A stretch of DNA of 64,000 nucleotides, taken from the NCBI GenBank assembly GCA_963921195.1, contig OY992536.1, forward strand, positions 286,707,530-286,771,529, in the 5' to 3' direction. Every line of letters starts with the position of its first letter. The stretch's first letter is position 1. The notes under the pieces were generated by a model. It was given only the letters and a program-made list of their open reading frames with translations, had not been told where the DNA came from and searched no databases. This stretch comes from Pegoplata infirma (taxonomy: Eukaryota > Arthropoda > Insecta > Diptera > Anthomyiidae). The position numbers and the translations under genes are program-made. Of the stretch, positions 1 to 12,775 are shown one piece after another.

Positions 1-2370
1 AATTCAAAATGTTGCTATGTCCTATAAAGTCGTCTAAACATGCTGCTAGCCCTTTTCTTGTAGTTTTTCAATATTTACTAATTATTTTCATTAATTTGTT
101 TTAAAATTTATGTTATTATCCCTTTTTGTTTTATAAAATATAATTCATTTGTCTAAATATTTCTGCTTAATTTTTTTTAATTTGACTTTTCATTATAAAT
201 CTTGTTATAAATTGAAAATTATTTACTGTTGCTGCTTGTTGTAGTTGTTGTTGCTACTACTGCTGCTTGTAGTTTCTCTCACTATGTGTGAATTATATTT
301 ATGTTGCCGTTAATTATTTAATATGATTTATTAGCCAGCAACAAAAACTTGAAGCTGCAACATTTATTATGTTGTGAATTTTGTGTTTTTTTTTATTTTT
401 TTTTATTTTGGTTGTCTGGTTATTTGTGTGAGATTTTATATTATGATTTAATGCGTTTTATATTACCACGTTATTTTTTATATACAAACATATATATTTT
501 TGACAAATTACTTGATTAAAGGTTAATTTGTGTTAAAGTTTTTTTTGAAAATTATTTCATAATAAATATAATTTATTTTATATTTTTGTTTAGTTTTTTT
601 TTTTATATTATATTGTCTGCAAGTGTTGCTATTTTGGCGTTGGCTGTGATGTGTGAAAATATTTACTTTGATTTTTATAGATATTTTTGCTGCTGTTGTT
701 GTTTAACTTTTTAAACACTTCAAGTCTAGCATTGCTATTTAATACCCCAGCCAATTCTACCATCGTTTGAGTTTTTATACTACAAAAAACCATCATAAAT
801 TTTCATAAATCTTTAAAACTAAGGCACATGTCAAATCACAACACTATAAAATATTGTTGTATTATTATTGTTATTGTACATACAACCAAAATGTTATTAA
901 CTACTGGTTTTTTTGTTATTTTTTATTATTTGTTGCGCTCTTGCAGTAAAATTAAAAAAAAAAAATTATAAAAATATAACAATTTCTACTACTAACTTAA
1001 CTACTTGAATTTGATTGTTTAACCCTGCGGAGAGAGTACAATACAAATTTGGCACCTTTGGGGGAAAGGAAAATATGTGTTTTATAGTAGTATATATTTT
1101 GTAGTTTAAGATTTTTAAAATCGATTTGAAAGCAATTTTTAAATAGGGAAATTTCATGCGCTATTATAGCAAAAATTGAGTATTAAAAAAAAAAGTTAAA
1201 ACGGTACACATTAAGGATAGAGCTAAAAACATTCAATATTTGAATTATAAATTCGATATCAGCATGTAATAAAAAAGGGAAATTTCCTACGTCTTTTAAA
1301 CAATTTTTCAAATAATCTTATAAATGAATCTTAAAATTCTTTTTAGCAAAAGGGTTAATCAAATAACCACTACTGAGCTGTCAATAATTGTTTCGTTTGT
1401 TATTTTTATAACTACCCATCATAAAAATTTATTTTTTTTTTCTTACTGATTATACAACTTTTTAAGGTTTTTTTTTTTATTATAGCACTTTTTTTTTGCA
1501 AAGTATATTTAGAGAGGGAGCTTTAGCTATAAAAGCAAAAAAAAAACATTGAAAATAAAACGTCATAAAAGTGAGGAAAAACAATATTAAAACACCTTTA
1601 GATTGTTGATACAACAAAAACAAAAACAAAAATTATAAAATGTAGAGTGGTCAAAAGTCATAAAATGATATGAAATTAATACCACAAACAAATATGACTC
1701 CTTGATTGAATCAAAATAATTTTTTAGTACTTAAATATTCTCACGTGATTAAATGATAAGATTTTTTTTTTTTTTGTTATAAAAAAAATTATTCACTAAA
1801 AACCCAAATAATTCTTATATGGTTTAATTTCCAAAAAAAAAAAAAATAATGTGGCGCCTAATTTTTGTAAAAATTTTGTAATTTCTTTACTGTAACTGTA
1901 ATTATGGTATTTATAAACTTATCTTTATTTTATCTTTTGGTTTATAGTTACCAAAAATATAAAGAAAAACAAAATATAAAAAAATAACAAACATAGATTA
2001 CCCGTAGCATACAATCATAATTAAACACCTACTTTTTTCGTGAACTCTAAAACAATTTAACACACACAAAATAATGTTATCTCTTAAATAAAAAATAAAT
2101 GTATTGAAAACCAAAACTGAAATTAACTAGAAAAATACCTTAAAAATCTTAATGAAGATTAACAAAAAATAAAAAAAATGTAACACAAAAAATTTGTTGG
2201 GTAAATGCACTTGAATCCCAGCAAAGGTAACGAAAAGATTTTCAATAGGTAAAAGAAAGTAACCCTTTTTTGTTGCTCAAGCAATGTCTTTAACAACAGC
2301 TACCAAAATGTCCTCAAATTACCAAGAGATTTTATAATAATCAAGAAAAACCTTTCGGGTTTGTTGATAA
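1..2370. other. A/T-rich hth intron, no gene
   Basis: Long A and T tracts with no conserved reading frame. Around 230-275 and 685-705 there are short CTG/GTT trinucleotide runs. From about 2200 the sequence already resembles the spacer of the M2 units that follow. Nothing else recognised. Confidence 0.6.
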
Positions 2371-4120
2371 AATGGTTAGAAAAATGGCGCCCAACTTGGG
2401 GCCCTTCATGGTTCTACATTAATTGGATTTATCTGACCCACCATGAGAATTTGAACCTGTGTTCTATTATTTCCATTTGTATTTGCAAGCATTTTAAATT
2501 AATTTGCGATTTTGCATCTCTTTCTTTCTTTAAAAAACTAAAATGAAAGAAAAGGTTTTTCAAAAGTAAAAAAAAGTGTCAATTTCTTAATGCTCTAGGA
2601 ATGTTTTTAAGAAAATCCTACAAAATGTCCTTTAATTTATAAGAGATTTCAGAATATAAAAAAAAAAAATAATAAAATAAAGTAAAGAATATGGCGCCCA
2701 ACATGGGGCCCTAGATAATGTAATATTATTTGGATATTACTGGCCCACTATGAGAATACAAACATGTATTCTGTCATCTCCACTCATGCTGCAAACATTT
2801 AACATACCATAAATATAGATTTTGGTATTAAGCTTCATTGAAATTAAATTGGAAATGCCTAAGAAATCTTAATGATGATTAACGAAAAATGTAATGAATT
2901 GTGAAATACAAAATTTGCTGAGTGTATACTCATAAGCTCCAGCAAAAGAACCGAAAAGTATTACAATAGTAGAAATAATGAGCATTTAAATTTTACTCAA
3001 TCAACGTTTTTAGGAAAAGCTCACAAAGTGTCCTCAGATTCCAAAAAAAAATCACAACATTGATTCCCTTTGTGGTTTTGATTCCCAATGTGGTTTAAAA
3101 ATTTCGTTTCTAGAAAAATTATAACAAAAGTTATATAGTTTTTTTAAAAAAAGCTGTAAACAAATAACAAAAAAGAAAAATGGCGCCTAATAAGGGGCCC
3201 TTGGATTACTTCATTTTTCTGACCTACCATAGCAACTGGAGTCTTTGTTGTGTAATTTTCATTCAATTTAGCTGCTAATAAACTTAGTTTTGAGCTTTTT
3301 TGAACTACATTTTTCTTTTTTTTGGATTTTGCTGACCACATGGGCTGGTTGGTATCTTTTGTAATTTTCATTTCCACTCCTTTTCTAAATGTAATACGGT
3401 CTTAGAATTTAGATTTTTAAGAAATTTTAACAAAACATATATACATAGTTTTTAAAAACAGCTGTAAAAATAGTTTAAAAAATGGCGCCCAACATGGGGC
3501 TCTTGAGATTTCTACTTTTGTATAACCTACCACAAAGGCTGGAACCTTTTTTATGTAATTTTAGTTCAATTCCACTTCTGCAGGACTAAATTTTGAGATT
3601 TTTTGATTTGCCTTTTCTTTTTTCGAATTTTCCTGATCATCTTTTGCAATTTCCATTTCTGGTCTTTATTGACTTAGCCTTTTAAAGATACCGTGATCTG
3701 AAAACGTGGTTTTTTGATAACTTAAAAGACAAGTTTTTTTAATCTATTCAAAATTGGAAAAAGAAATCAGGCGCCCAACTTGGGGTTGTTGAGTATACCA
3801 CATTTATTGGATATTTTTGGAACTGGAAACTGCGTACTATTATTTCTATTCATAATGTTATCACCTCCATTACAAAAGTTTTGGCTTTTGAGCTTTTTTG
3901 AGCTTCATTTTCTTTAAAAATTAGTTTTTATTCAAATTTTTCTTTCGTTCAATTGGGGGAAAAAATCAGTAAAATGGCGCCCAACTTGGGGCTGTTGAGA
4001 ATGCCACATTTATTGGATATTTCTGGAACTGAAAACTGCGTATTGTTACTTCTATTCATAATGTAATCACCTTTATAACTAAAGTTTTGGCTTTTGAGCT
4101 TTTTAAGCTCCATTTTCTTA
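2200..4120 (+). repeat. M2 array A: six tRNA-Lys primer-binding-site motifs, direct orientation
   Basis: Six copies of TGGCGCCCAACnTGGGGC start near 2385, 2692, 3181, 3483, 3769 and 3975, spaced 200-490 bp, all in primer-binding-site orientation (complementary to tRNA-Lys). Each motif is followed by a related block (CTGACCYACCATGAGAAC- or CTGGAACTG-like), a TGTAATTTTCATT-like block and A/T-rich filler, so the units are diverged tandem duplications of about 300-500 bp. The GC-rich core is much better preserved than its flanks. No LTR, gag or pol sequence is visible next to any copy. Confidence 0.85.
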
Positions 4121-4480
4121 AAAAACTATTTTTTAATAAAATTTAGCTTTTGTTTAGTTTTTGTTTGCTGGGTAGTGCATCATCATCATCACCTTTGATT
4201 ACATTTATTTTCTAAAAAAAAAAATAAAAGTACTCATACTCTGGTTTTGTATTGTTCTCGCATAAACTACCACAGCTTATAAAATCATAAAGATAACATT
4301 TCAACGTACGCAGTGCGCTTTTTATTTTACGATTATTTATTTGTTAGGTGTATGCTTGGTTTTTGCTAGATTTTTATAGTCTACACTATAAGTTAAACAG
4401 AGAAAATGTTAAATTGTCAAAGCGTTTGTAACACTAAGAAAAAAAAATCAAAGTTTTATTGATATCTAAAGGGTTAGCTA

Positions 4481-4655
4481 AAACTGTTATACTGTAAACA
4501 AACTGTTATACTTTAAACAAACTGTTTTATTTTAAACAAACTGTTACACTTTAAGCAAACTAGTATACTTTAAACAAACTGTTATACTTTAAACAAACTG
4601 TTATACTTTAAACAAACTGTTATACCAAAAAACAAACTGTTATACTTGGAACAAA
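4481..4655 (+). repeat. 19-bp minisatellite
   Basis: About nine head-to-tail copies of a 19-bp unit, AAACAAACTGTTATACTTT, with a few substitutions (AGTATA, GTTTTA, CCAAAA variants). The three consecutive copies at about 4575-4630 are identical, implying recent slippage or conversion. The motif CTGTTATACT recurs once more at about 4775. Confidence 0.92.
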
Positions 4656-5680
4656 ATAATATAATGCGATTATTTACTGAAATATTAATTTTTATTACAA
4701 GCACGACGAAGAAAATCCATAGAATGATTAAAGTTATTATAAAAAATTGTTTTTAAAATTTTTGATTTTTGTTAAACTGTTATACTGAATGATCTTAGCA
4801 AGTTTGAGAGGTAAAAAATTATGTTATGTTGGGAAGTGTTTTTAAAATAATTTGTTTCACAAATATTTTACAGTATCTAAATTAAATTTATCTTGAAATT
4901 AGAGCATCATATGATACATATTTTCGTTTAATTTATTCCAATTTAATTACTTTTTTAATTGTTTCAGTGAATTTCGTATATACAACTCATTTCGTTTGAT
5001 ATTTACGCTAAAGGGTATTCAAAAATCTCTTTGACTTTCATATTTCAATTTTTTTTTAATAATCGTTTATAGTCCCCTTTATTTAACAATGTGCTCTTAT
5101 TTCCTATAAATAATAAAAAAAAACATTACAGTTGTATACATTGATGTTACAAATAACTGAAAAAAAAAACATTAAATTGTAATAATTTCTTGTTGTAATA
5201 TTTGCTTAAAGAGTGTATCACTAAAAAAAAAGAAAAAAAAATAAACATGTGTTTTATTTTTTATTATCTTTACAATACTATTCCAACAAAATGCTACCTA
5301 TAATGTATATAAACATTTTTAGACGCGACAGTAGACTCTGTTTTTTTTATAACAAAACTTGGTTAAACAATAACTACCATAAAATTTTTTTGAAAATAAA
5401 AATGATAATTTTTGTGTAACAATTCATTAGTCAGAGAATTGTTAGAGATAGTTAACAAAAATACGGCTGCCAATGTTAATATTTGTTTAAAAAATTTTCA
5501 AAACCTATTTGAAAGATGTGTAGAGATTTTTTTTGGGTAACATTAGTGTTTGGTAAACATTTGAGTATTTGTTTTGATAAACATAGTTAAGAATATTGGC
5601 TGGAACATTTTATACTTTCACTGTCGTTTGGATAATAAAGAAACAAAGAAAAAAAATAAAGAATAAATAAATACAGACGC
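4656..5680. other. A/T-rich intron, no gene
   Basis: Low-complexity A/T sequence with poly-A and poly-T runs. I see no exon, transposon end or motif array here. Confidence 0.55.
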
Positions 5681-6299
5681 ATATAGGAAAATATGAAAAA
5701 AAAATCATAATATTTAATTAAGAATATTTCTGTTATAGAAAAAGACATATGTTTGTCAACATCCGGTAGTAAAAGTGATAGTGATAAAGATAACGAAAAT
5801 CAAGGAGAAAATGAAGAAACATATAATTTTTTAAGATTTTTAGTAAATTTTAAAGGTGTTTGTCTTGAAATTAGGGTTTTGTGTTACTTAAGCAACATGT
5901 TGCAGCAACATTTGTATAAAAAACAATTTTTAATAGAAAATCTATTTTCTTTTTCAATTTACGCAAAATAACATATTTTTTATTGTTTACTCAAGTTTTA
6001 AATTTGTGCAACATGTTGCTGCAACATTTTTTATTAACAGAAATTTAAATTTGAGTAGATTTTTTTTTATAAAATTAATATTTAGAAAGTAACGTAACAC
6101 GTTTTTTCATAATTCTAAGTATTATTAAAGCTTAGCAACATGTTGCTGAAACATTAGTTGACAGTTTAGCCTAATTCCAGTTTTTTAAAGAAAACCAAAC
6201 AAAATTAAGAAAATATAAGCAAAAATTACAAATTCCAGGCATTTTAAGTAAAGCAAAAGACACATTTAGGAAAATATGAAAATAAAAAAATATCATAAT

Positions 6300-7114
6300 T
6301 ATACCCTACACCACTCTGTGGTACAGGATGTTTGTAACTACCCGAAATATTGGTCCTAGACCTACCTTCAAGTATACCGATCGACTCAGAATAACTTTTT
6401 GAGTCGATTTAGCGATGTTCGTCCGTCCGTCCGTCCGTCCGTCTGTCCATCTATCGGTTTAAGCACGATACAGGTCGCAATTTTCAATCAATTGACCTGA
6501 AATTTAAAACTTAAGCATCTTTTGGCCCAAGGACGAAGCCTATTGAAATTGGAGAAAATGGGTCCATGTTAAGACCTAGCCCCCATTCAAACGCCCCCTT
6601 TGGATTCGGCTTTAATGACTCTAATAACCGTATTATAATAGATATCGCTTTGAAATTCAGCAAGTAATCAAATTTTGTATGCACAAATCACCATTCTAAA
6701 TTTCAAAGGAATCGGGTCAGTCCTTCTGGTAGTCCCCATACAAACCACCTTCCCGATATTCACATAATTCCCTCAAAATTCATAAAAATGGAAATATTTG
6801 ATAAAAAATTTATTTTTAGGTGCTAAACGTGTACTTTAGCAACCTTATCAAATCGGAATATAATTGGACCATTTTTGGACTTAGTCCCCCATATAAAAAT
6901 TTCGACCGATATTCAGTTAAATTGTTCTATTGACAAAAAAATTAACCAATTCCACTTAAAATTGATCTGTGTGTGTTTTCTACACTAAATAAAGATCTAA
7001 CAAAAGACAGATACAATCGGTCCATGTTTGGACTTGGGACCCATTTTCCGGAAAACACTGGTGTAGGGTATCATATGGTCGGTCTTGACCGACTATAACT
7101 TTCTTACTTGTTTT
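6300..7114 (+). mobile_element. Helentron/DINE-type element, family A
   Basis: Non-autonomous rolling-circle-type element. It starts ATACCCTACACCACTCTGTG, contains a CCGT/CTGT-rich tract (6418-6448) and subterminal inverted repeat TGGTGTAGGGTAT, and ends with hairpin GTCGGTCTTGACCGAC followed by TATAACTTTCTTACTTGTTT. These are hallmarks of Drosophila INE-1/DINE Helentrons. A paralogous unfilled unit at about 5700-5745 shows insertion within A/T sequence with no obvious target duplication, as expected for Helitrons. Non-coding. Other copies in the window: 46986-48573 and 48884-49728. Confidence 0.85.
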
Positions 7115-7150
7115 TAATTTAGAATGTTTCTCGGATAGAAAAAGACATAT

Positions 7151-7336
7151 CGCTTATTTACTTGTATAGTGTCATAACTCAAAATGTTTGATTTAACAGA
7201 AAACCTGTTCAAAGTTTACAATTGAAACTTGGTGAGTTTAAAAGATATATATAAAGCAGGATATAACAAATAATACCGTATTGTTTACCCAAAAACGACA
7301 TATTTTGAGTTATGACACTATACAAGTAATTGAGCG
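7151..7336. mobile_element. 186-bp palindromic MITE with ATAT target duplication
   Basis: The two ends are inverted repeats of about 40 bp beginning CGCTTATTTACTTGTATAGT on the left (7151) and, inverted, CGCTCAATTACTTGTATAGT on the right. It is flanked by ATAT on both sides. The same host sequence without insertion is present at about 5738-5780, reading AGACATATGTTTGTCAACAT, which proves the ends and the 4-bp duplication. No coding capacity; superfamily not assigned. Confidence 0.88.
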
Positions 7337-8842
7337 ATATGTTTGTCAACATCCGGTAGTAAAAGTAAACAGGATTTTATGAAAATAAAAAAAAAATTAT
7401 TTTTATTAATTTTTTTAGATATTGGTCTTAAATTAGTTTATTTTTTACTTACGCAACATGTTGCGGCAACATTTGTATAGTCAACAACACAAGTTTTAAG
7501 AGAATTTTTTTTTAGTTTTACACAAAATAACATGGCTTTTTTTTTTTTTGATTATGTTTTGGAGTTATGCAACATGTTGCTGCAACATTTTAAGTTTATA
7601 GAAATTTAAATTTTAATGATTTTATTAACACCCCATAGAAAAAGTAAAAAGAAAAATTAAGAAAAATTGTAAAGAAAATCAAAAAATATGGTTTTGTAAG
7701 ATTTTTATTAAATTTTGCAGGTATGGCTTAAATTTATGTTGTTTTTTACTTAGGCAACATGTTGCGGCTACATTTGTTTACTAAACAACACTAGTTTTAA
7801 AAGAAAATTTACTCTTTTTAAATTTTCATGAAAAATAACAAGTTTTAGAGTTCTGCAACATGTTGCTGCAACATTTGAAAGTAACAGAACTTTAAATTTT
7901 AATGTTTTTTTTTTGTAAAAATATTATATTAAGAACGCTTAATTACAAAAAAAAAATACGTTTTACATAATTTTAGATGTTTTTGTAGCTTAGCAACAAG
8001 TTGCTGAAACATTGGTTGTCAGGTTAACCCAATACAAGTTTTAAAAAGAAAATTAAACGTTATTGAGGAAATATTCAAAAACAAAATTTTTAAAATCCAA
8101 CTTTTTTAAGTAATGCAACATGTTGCTGAAACATTGCCTTACAGGTTAACCCAATTTCAGTGTTTTTTAAAGATAGCTTAACCTAATTAAGGAAATATTA
8201 GAAAAACTAGTACTTTTTATAAATTCCAGCCTTTTAAAGTTGAGCAACATGTTGCTGCAACATTATTTCATAATTTAATTCAAATTTGCATTTATTAAAA
8301 AGCTAAATTGAGAATATAATATTACACAAAAACAAAAAATTTTAATTTTTTGTACATTTATAGTTTAGCAAAATGTTGCTGAAACTTTAGTTGACTCATT
8401 AAAACCATTCCAATTTTTTTAATGGAAATTTATATAAACAAAGAAATAAGACCAAAAAAAATTGTTTTTTCCATAAGTTTCTGTTAATTAATGTAAAGCA
8501 ACATGTTGCTGCAACATTTTTTTATTTTTTTTAATAATATTTAGAAAGGAGTGTTGCAAGAAATATAATTTTTCATATTTATATGCAATTTTAGAGCATA
8601 GCAACATGTTGCTGATACTTTTTAACATGTTTATAATTATTTTTTAACCAGATATTCTAAAAAAAACACAAATTTAGTTAAAGAAAACTTTAATATAAAA
8701 TTGCAAATCAACTTTTTGGTATGCGCCAGCAACTTGTTGCTGCTAACTCATTTTTCCTTCTTAATTATATATATATTTTTTGCCATTTTTATTAACATTT
8801 CTTCTTTTTTTTTCTTTTTCTTTCATTTCTCCACCATTTTAG

Positions 8843-8893
8843 ATCAGATCACAAAAACCCTACTACTCAGCAGATCCCGAAGTCGATTCACTG
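8843..8893 (+). CDS. hth: homothorax internal exon, MEINOX domain (51 nt)
   Basis: Internal coding exon of homothorax, the TALE-class MEIS homeoprotein that binds Extradenticle and carries it into the nucleus. Read in phase 0 it gives IRSQKPYYSADPEVDSL, which is the fly counterpart of the Meis stretch just before the second conserved block of the MEINOX (HM) domain. A pyrimidine-rich tract and AG acceptor lie directly upstream (ending 8842), and a near-consensus donor GTAAGTAA follows at 8894. The exon is exactly 17 codons, so skipping it keeps the frame. It joins in frame to the exon at 14046. Codons are less A/T-biased than the flanks. Upstream hth coding exons (start codon, first half of MEINOX) are not in the window. 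Identity rests on recalled Hth/Meis protein sequence, and I am very sure of it. Confidence 0.95.
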
Positions 8894-9780
8894 GTAAGTA
8901 AACGCTATTACTAAGAGTTTTACAAACTAAAATTCTATATAAAACAAAATACCTTGACCCACAAACTACAACAAACAACTCAAAGTTTGTTTGAGCAAAT
9001 TTAATTCAATTAAATTTAATAAAAAAAATTTAAAAAAGAATTTAAATAAATTTGTCACAACATTTTATTTTTTCACTTAACGTTAAACATTTGAAATAAA
9101 TCTACAACAACTGCATAAAGTCTAAAAAATTATAAAAATTATTTAAAATTGAAAGAAAAAAAAATTTTAAAAAATGTTTAAACATTTTTTCTAATATAAA
9201 CTCTACAACAAGTTCAATGTCGTTTAAAAAAAATATATATTTTTAACAGCCCACATATGGTAGAATCAAAACAAGATTATAATATTTTTAGAAAAAAAAT
9301 TAACTGAATTTTTTAACAAATATGGGAAGATGTGTTTTTTAATGATTTTTTTGTTTTGTTTGAAATAATAAGATTTTTTATAAAAAAACATGGTAATTTT
9401 CTCATTAGTTTAAGATTTGCAAACTAATTGCTTTCAATATTTTTTTTTCTTTGTTTCACCGTTTGTTTTTTACGTTTGTTATTTTGTCATTAACTTGACA
9501 CTTAAATACAAATGCAAATCAAAGTAATTATAATAATTTTATGGCAGTTATTATGACTTGTATTTGTTAGATGTTAAACAGCAACAAAAAAAAAAAAGTT
9601 TTAATTCAAATCAAAACTGTCTATAGTTAATATTTATTTGTGTGCTTATAAGTTAGAAATGGTTATCAAAGGAAATTATGTTTTTAAATTAAACGAAAAA
9701 AGCTTTTTGTGAAATATATTGTAAACCAAGGCAAGCAACTGTAGCAGTGACACTGGTTCGAATCCCATTAATTCAAATTT
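8894..9780. other. Intron start after exon 8843, no gene
   Basis: A/T-rich with no M1 motif for nearly 900 bp, so the array avoids the region just downstream of the splice donor. A lone GGTTCGAATCC at 9753-9763 resembles a pol III B box, but no tRNA fold surrounds it. Confidence 0.5.
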
Positions 9781-12775
9781 GTAGCATAGCAACATGTTTC
9801 TGAAACATAGTTTGAAAGCTTTAACAATTATTTGTTTTAAAAGAAAATCAAACATTAACATTGAAATATTAGAGAAACAATACTAAATTTTAAGTTCCTG
9901 TATTTTTAATGTTAAGCAACATGTTGCTGGAATTAAAATAATACTTTAAAATTTGATTTTTCTTAAAAAAATTATATATTAAGAATCCATAAAACAAAAC
10001 TAAAGTTGTTCTTAAATTTCATGCATATAATAGATAAGCAACATGTTGCTGAAAAATCAATAAAAAAATTTGTTAAATTCCTTTTTTTAAAGAAAATTAA
10101 ATATTCGACCACAATATAATAAAAACAAATAGTTCTTTATAAAGGTTCAAGTTTTCTTGAAGTTTCAGCATTTTGTAGCTTAAAAACATGTTGCTGAAAC
10201 ATAAGTTAAAAGCTTCAACTTTTTCGAAATAATATCAAATAATAACATCGAATTGTTAGAGAAAAATGATTTTTCAATAGTTTCTGGATTTTTAATGATA
10301 AGGAACATGTTGCTGCAACATTTAAAAAAAATTAAATACGGAAATAAATATATATAAATGATAGATAAGCAACATTTTTTGATAATTTTAAGAATTTTTG
10401 AAGCTTAGCAACATGTTGCTGACGCATAAGTAAAAACTGTTGACACTTTTTCGTTAAAGAAAATCAAACATTAACATCGTAATGTTAGAAAAAAAATTTT
10501 TATAAAATATTTTTGTAATGCAACATGTTGCTGCAACATTTTAAAACATAATTTTAAAATATAAATTTTTTGAAAGAAAATTTCATATTTATAACTTTAT
10601 AAAACAAAAACAAAGTTGTGCTACAATTTTATTTTAATTTTTAAATTAGCAACATGTTGCTGAAACATCAATTAAAAAATACATTCCAATTCTTTAAAGA
10701 AGAGTCAAACATTGTGACCGGAATATAATGAATATATACAGTTTTTCACAAAGTTCAAATTTTATGATTGTTTCAGCATTTGCTCTAAGCTACAAACATG
10801 TTGCTGAAACATAAGTCACACTAAAAAGGGAAGTCTCCCTAGTGTCACCCGCGGATCTTTATGGAATTGGTTTTATTTTGTAGATCAGAAAAAATAAAGG
10901 GACACGTATTGTTTTTTAGCGGCCCAAATTCATATTTAGGGGGTAAAAAGGAGGGGGGAAGACAAGGTAATTTTTCAGTTTTTTTCGTTTATCTCCTATA
11001 TTATGAAAAGAAACCTAGTCATGTTACATACCAAATGAAAGGTCTTCGGAAAACCTATCTACGTGTGCTAAGAACGTGTCCAAAAATGCACAACTTTTCA
11101 TCATATTGAGCGAAATACCAAAATTTTAGGACATTTTTGTTGATAAGTCAAAAAATATTAGCTTCTTAGGCCCGTTGTTAGCACCACGAGATAGGTATTT
11201 TTAATACCTTTAATCTGGTACCACATATGCCTGTATTAATTTTGTTTAAAAAGGCGTAAATCGTAAAAAACTGAAAAAGGTCAATTTCCCAATTTCGATT
11301 TACAAATCGCCCCCCATAAAAATGAGTTTAGGCCGCTAAAAAAATACGTGTCTAATTAATTTTCGTTTTTAACAACATATCCAAATTTCATGAACATCGG
11401 CGGGTGACACCAGGTTGACTTCCCTTGTAAGTTAAAGTTTTCTGATTGTTTCAGCATTTGCTCTAAGCTACAAACGTGTTGCTGAAACAAAAGTCAAAAT
11501 TTTAGAAACATTTTAAAGAAAATCAAACAATAACCTTAAATTGTTAGAGAAAAAATTATTTTTCATTAGTTTCTGATTTATTGGTATTAAGCAACATGTT
11601 GCAGCAACATTATTAAGCAAATAAATTAAAATACAATATTTTCTAAATAAAATAAATTATTAAGAACGGAATAACACAAAAGCAATATATTTTTTTTATT
11701 TCATAATTTCAAGATTTTTTATTGCTTAGCAACATGTTGCTGAAACACAAGAAAAAGTGAAAACACTATTTTTTTTAAGAAAATCAATCATAAACATCGA
11801 AATGTTAGAGAACAAAGGGTTTTTTCATAAGTTCTTAATTCTTTATGTTTAACAACATGTTGCTGCAACATTTTATAACAGGTAAAAAATAGATTTTTTT
11901 AAAGAAAATTGTATTTTTAAAACTGAATAAAACACAAAAATTATTTTAACAATTTAATGTTCTTAGCAACATGTTGCTGCAACATCAATTGTTAAAATAT
12001 ATTCTTATTTTGAAAAATTATTAAAAATTTTATCCGTACATAATGAAAAACATTGTTTTTCATTATATACATCATGCAAGTATTGTAATGAAAAAGCAAC
12101 ATGTTGCTGCAACATAGAATTGACTTCATTTCATAATAGATTTCTACTGCTAAAAGTATAAATTCAAGTTAATCATATTTTGACTTAACCGTTTACAACT
12201 CGTGTTTATACATTTTCTTAATAAAATTAGTTATTAAGAACGGAATAAAAGAAAAACAATATTTTTATAATTTGATAATTTTATGATTTTTTAAAGCTTA
12301 GCAACATGTTGCTGAAACACAAGTTAAAAGTGTAAACACTATTTTTTAAAGAAAATCAATCATAAACATCGAAATGTTAGAGAACAAAGGTTTTTTTCAC
12401 AAGTTCTTAATTCTTTATGTTTAACAACATGTTGCTGCAACATTTTATAACAGATAAAAAATAGATTTTTTTAAAGAAAAATTTATTTTTAAAACTGAAT
12501 AAACACAAAAATTATTTTTACAATTTAATGTTCTTGGCAACATGTTGCTGCAACATCAATTGTAAAATATATTCTTATTTTGAAAAATTATTAAACATTT
12601 TGACCGTATATACTGAAAAACATTGTTTTTCATTATATACATCATGCAAGTATTGTAATGAAAAAGCAACATGTTGCTGCAACACAGAATTGACTTTATT
12701 TCCTAATAGATTTCTACTGCTAAAAGTATAAATTCAAGTTAATCATATTTTGACTTAACCGTTTACAACTCGAAT
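9780..12775 (+). repeat. M1 palindrome array, segment b, with 572-bp tandem duplication
   Basis: About twenty M1 copies at roughly 9787, 9916, 10037, 10181, 10303, 10408, 10519, 10650, 10795, 11472, 11592, 11728, 11853, 11965, 12093, 12300, 12425, 12538 and 12666. The block 11660-12200 is repeated at 12235-12775 with an offset of about 572 bp and high identity (for example TTCTTAATTCTTTATGTTTA in both). Spacers therefore homogenise over recent duplications but diverge quickly between older units, while the palindromic core stays fixed. A Harbinger-like element (10825-11427) splits the array. Confidence 0.88.
10825..11427. mobile_element. PIF/Harbinger-like element, TAA target duplication (copy 1)
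   Basis: 603 bp bounded by inverted ends AAAGGGAAGTCTCCCTAGTG (left) and the inverse of CAAGGGAAGTCAACCTGGTG (right), flanked by TAA on each side (10822-10824, 11428-11430). A 3-bp T-A-A duplication and this type of terminus suggest PIF/Harbinger. Subterminal GTGTCACCCGC / GCGGGTGACAC also match inversely. The host sequence on either side is an M1 spacer ('CAGCATTTGCTCTAAGCTACAAAC' type, seen on both sides). Non-coding. Confidence 0.75.

Larger units (their letters stand above)
5680..8760 (+). repeat. M1 palindrome array, segment a
   Basis: About thirteen copies of GCAACATGTTGCTGCAACAT or a close variant (near 5895, 6010, 6135, 7453, 7568, 7754, 7856, 7993, 8115, 8243, 8367, 8499, 8601) plus a weaker one at 8727. 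The core AGCAACATGTTGCT is a perfect palindrome. Copies lie about 100-150 bp apart and the A/T-rich spacers are only loosely alignable. The second half alternates between TGCAACAT and TGAAACAT from unit to unit, suggesting a two-unit higher-order repeat. The array is interrupted by a Helentron (6300-7114) and a MITE (7151-7336) and ends about 100 bp before the exon at 8843. Confidence 0.88.

Noticed and set aside
5753..5971. 72-codon open frame beginning MSTSGSKSDSDKDNENQGEN
   Set aside because: Looks protein-like at first, but it runs straight into an M1 motif and spacer, and the paralogous units at 7340 and 7680 do not keep the frame.
1..8842. Upstream hth MEINOX exon (ending SKQ before IRSQKP)
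   Set aside because: No sequence coding for the preceding FNEDIAMF-type segment with a donor was found; it lies before position 1.
9740..9775. tRNA or SINE from the perfect B box GGTTCGAATCC
   Set aside because: No A box at the right distance, no acceptor or T-stem pairing; an isolated match.
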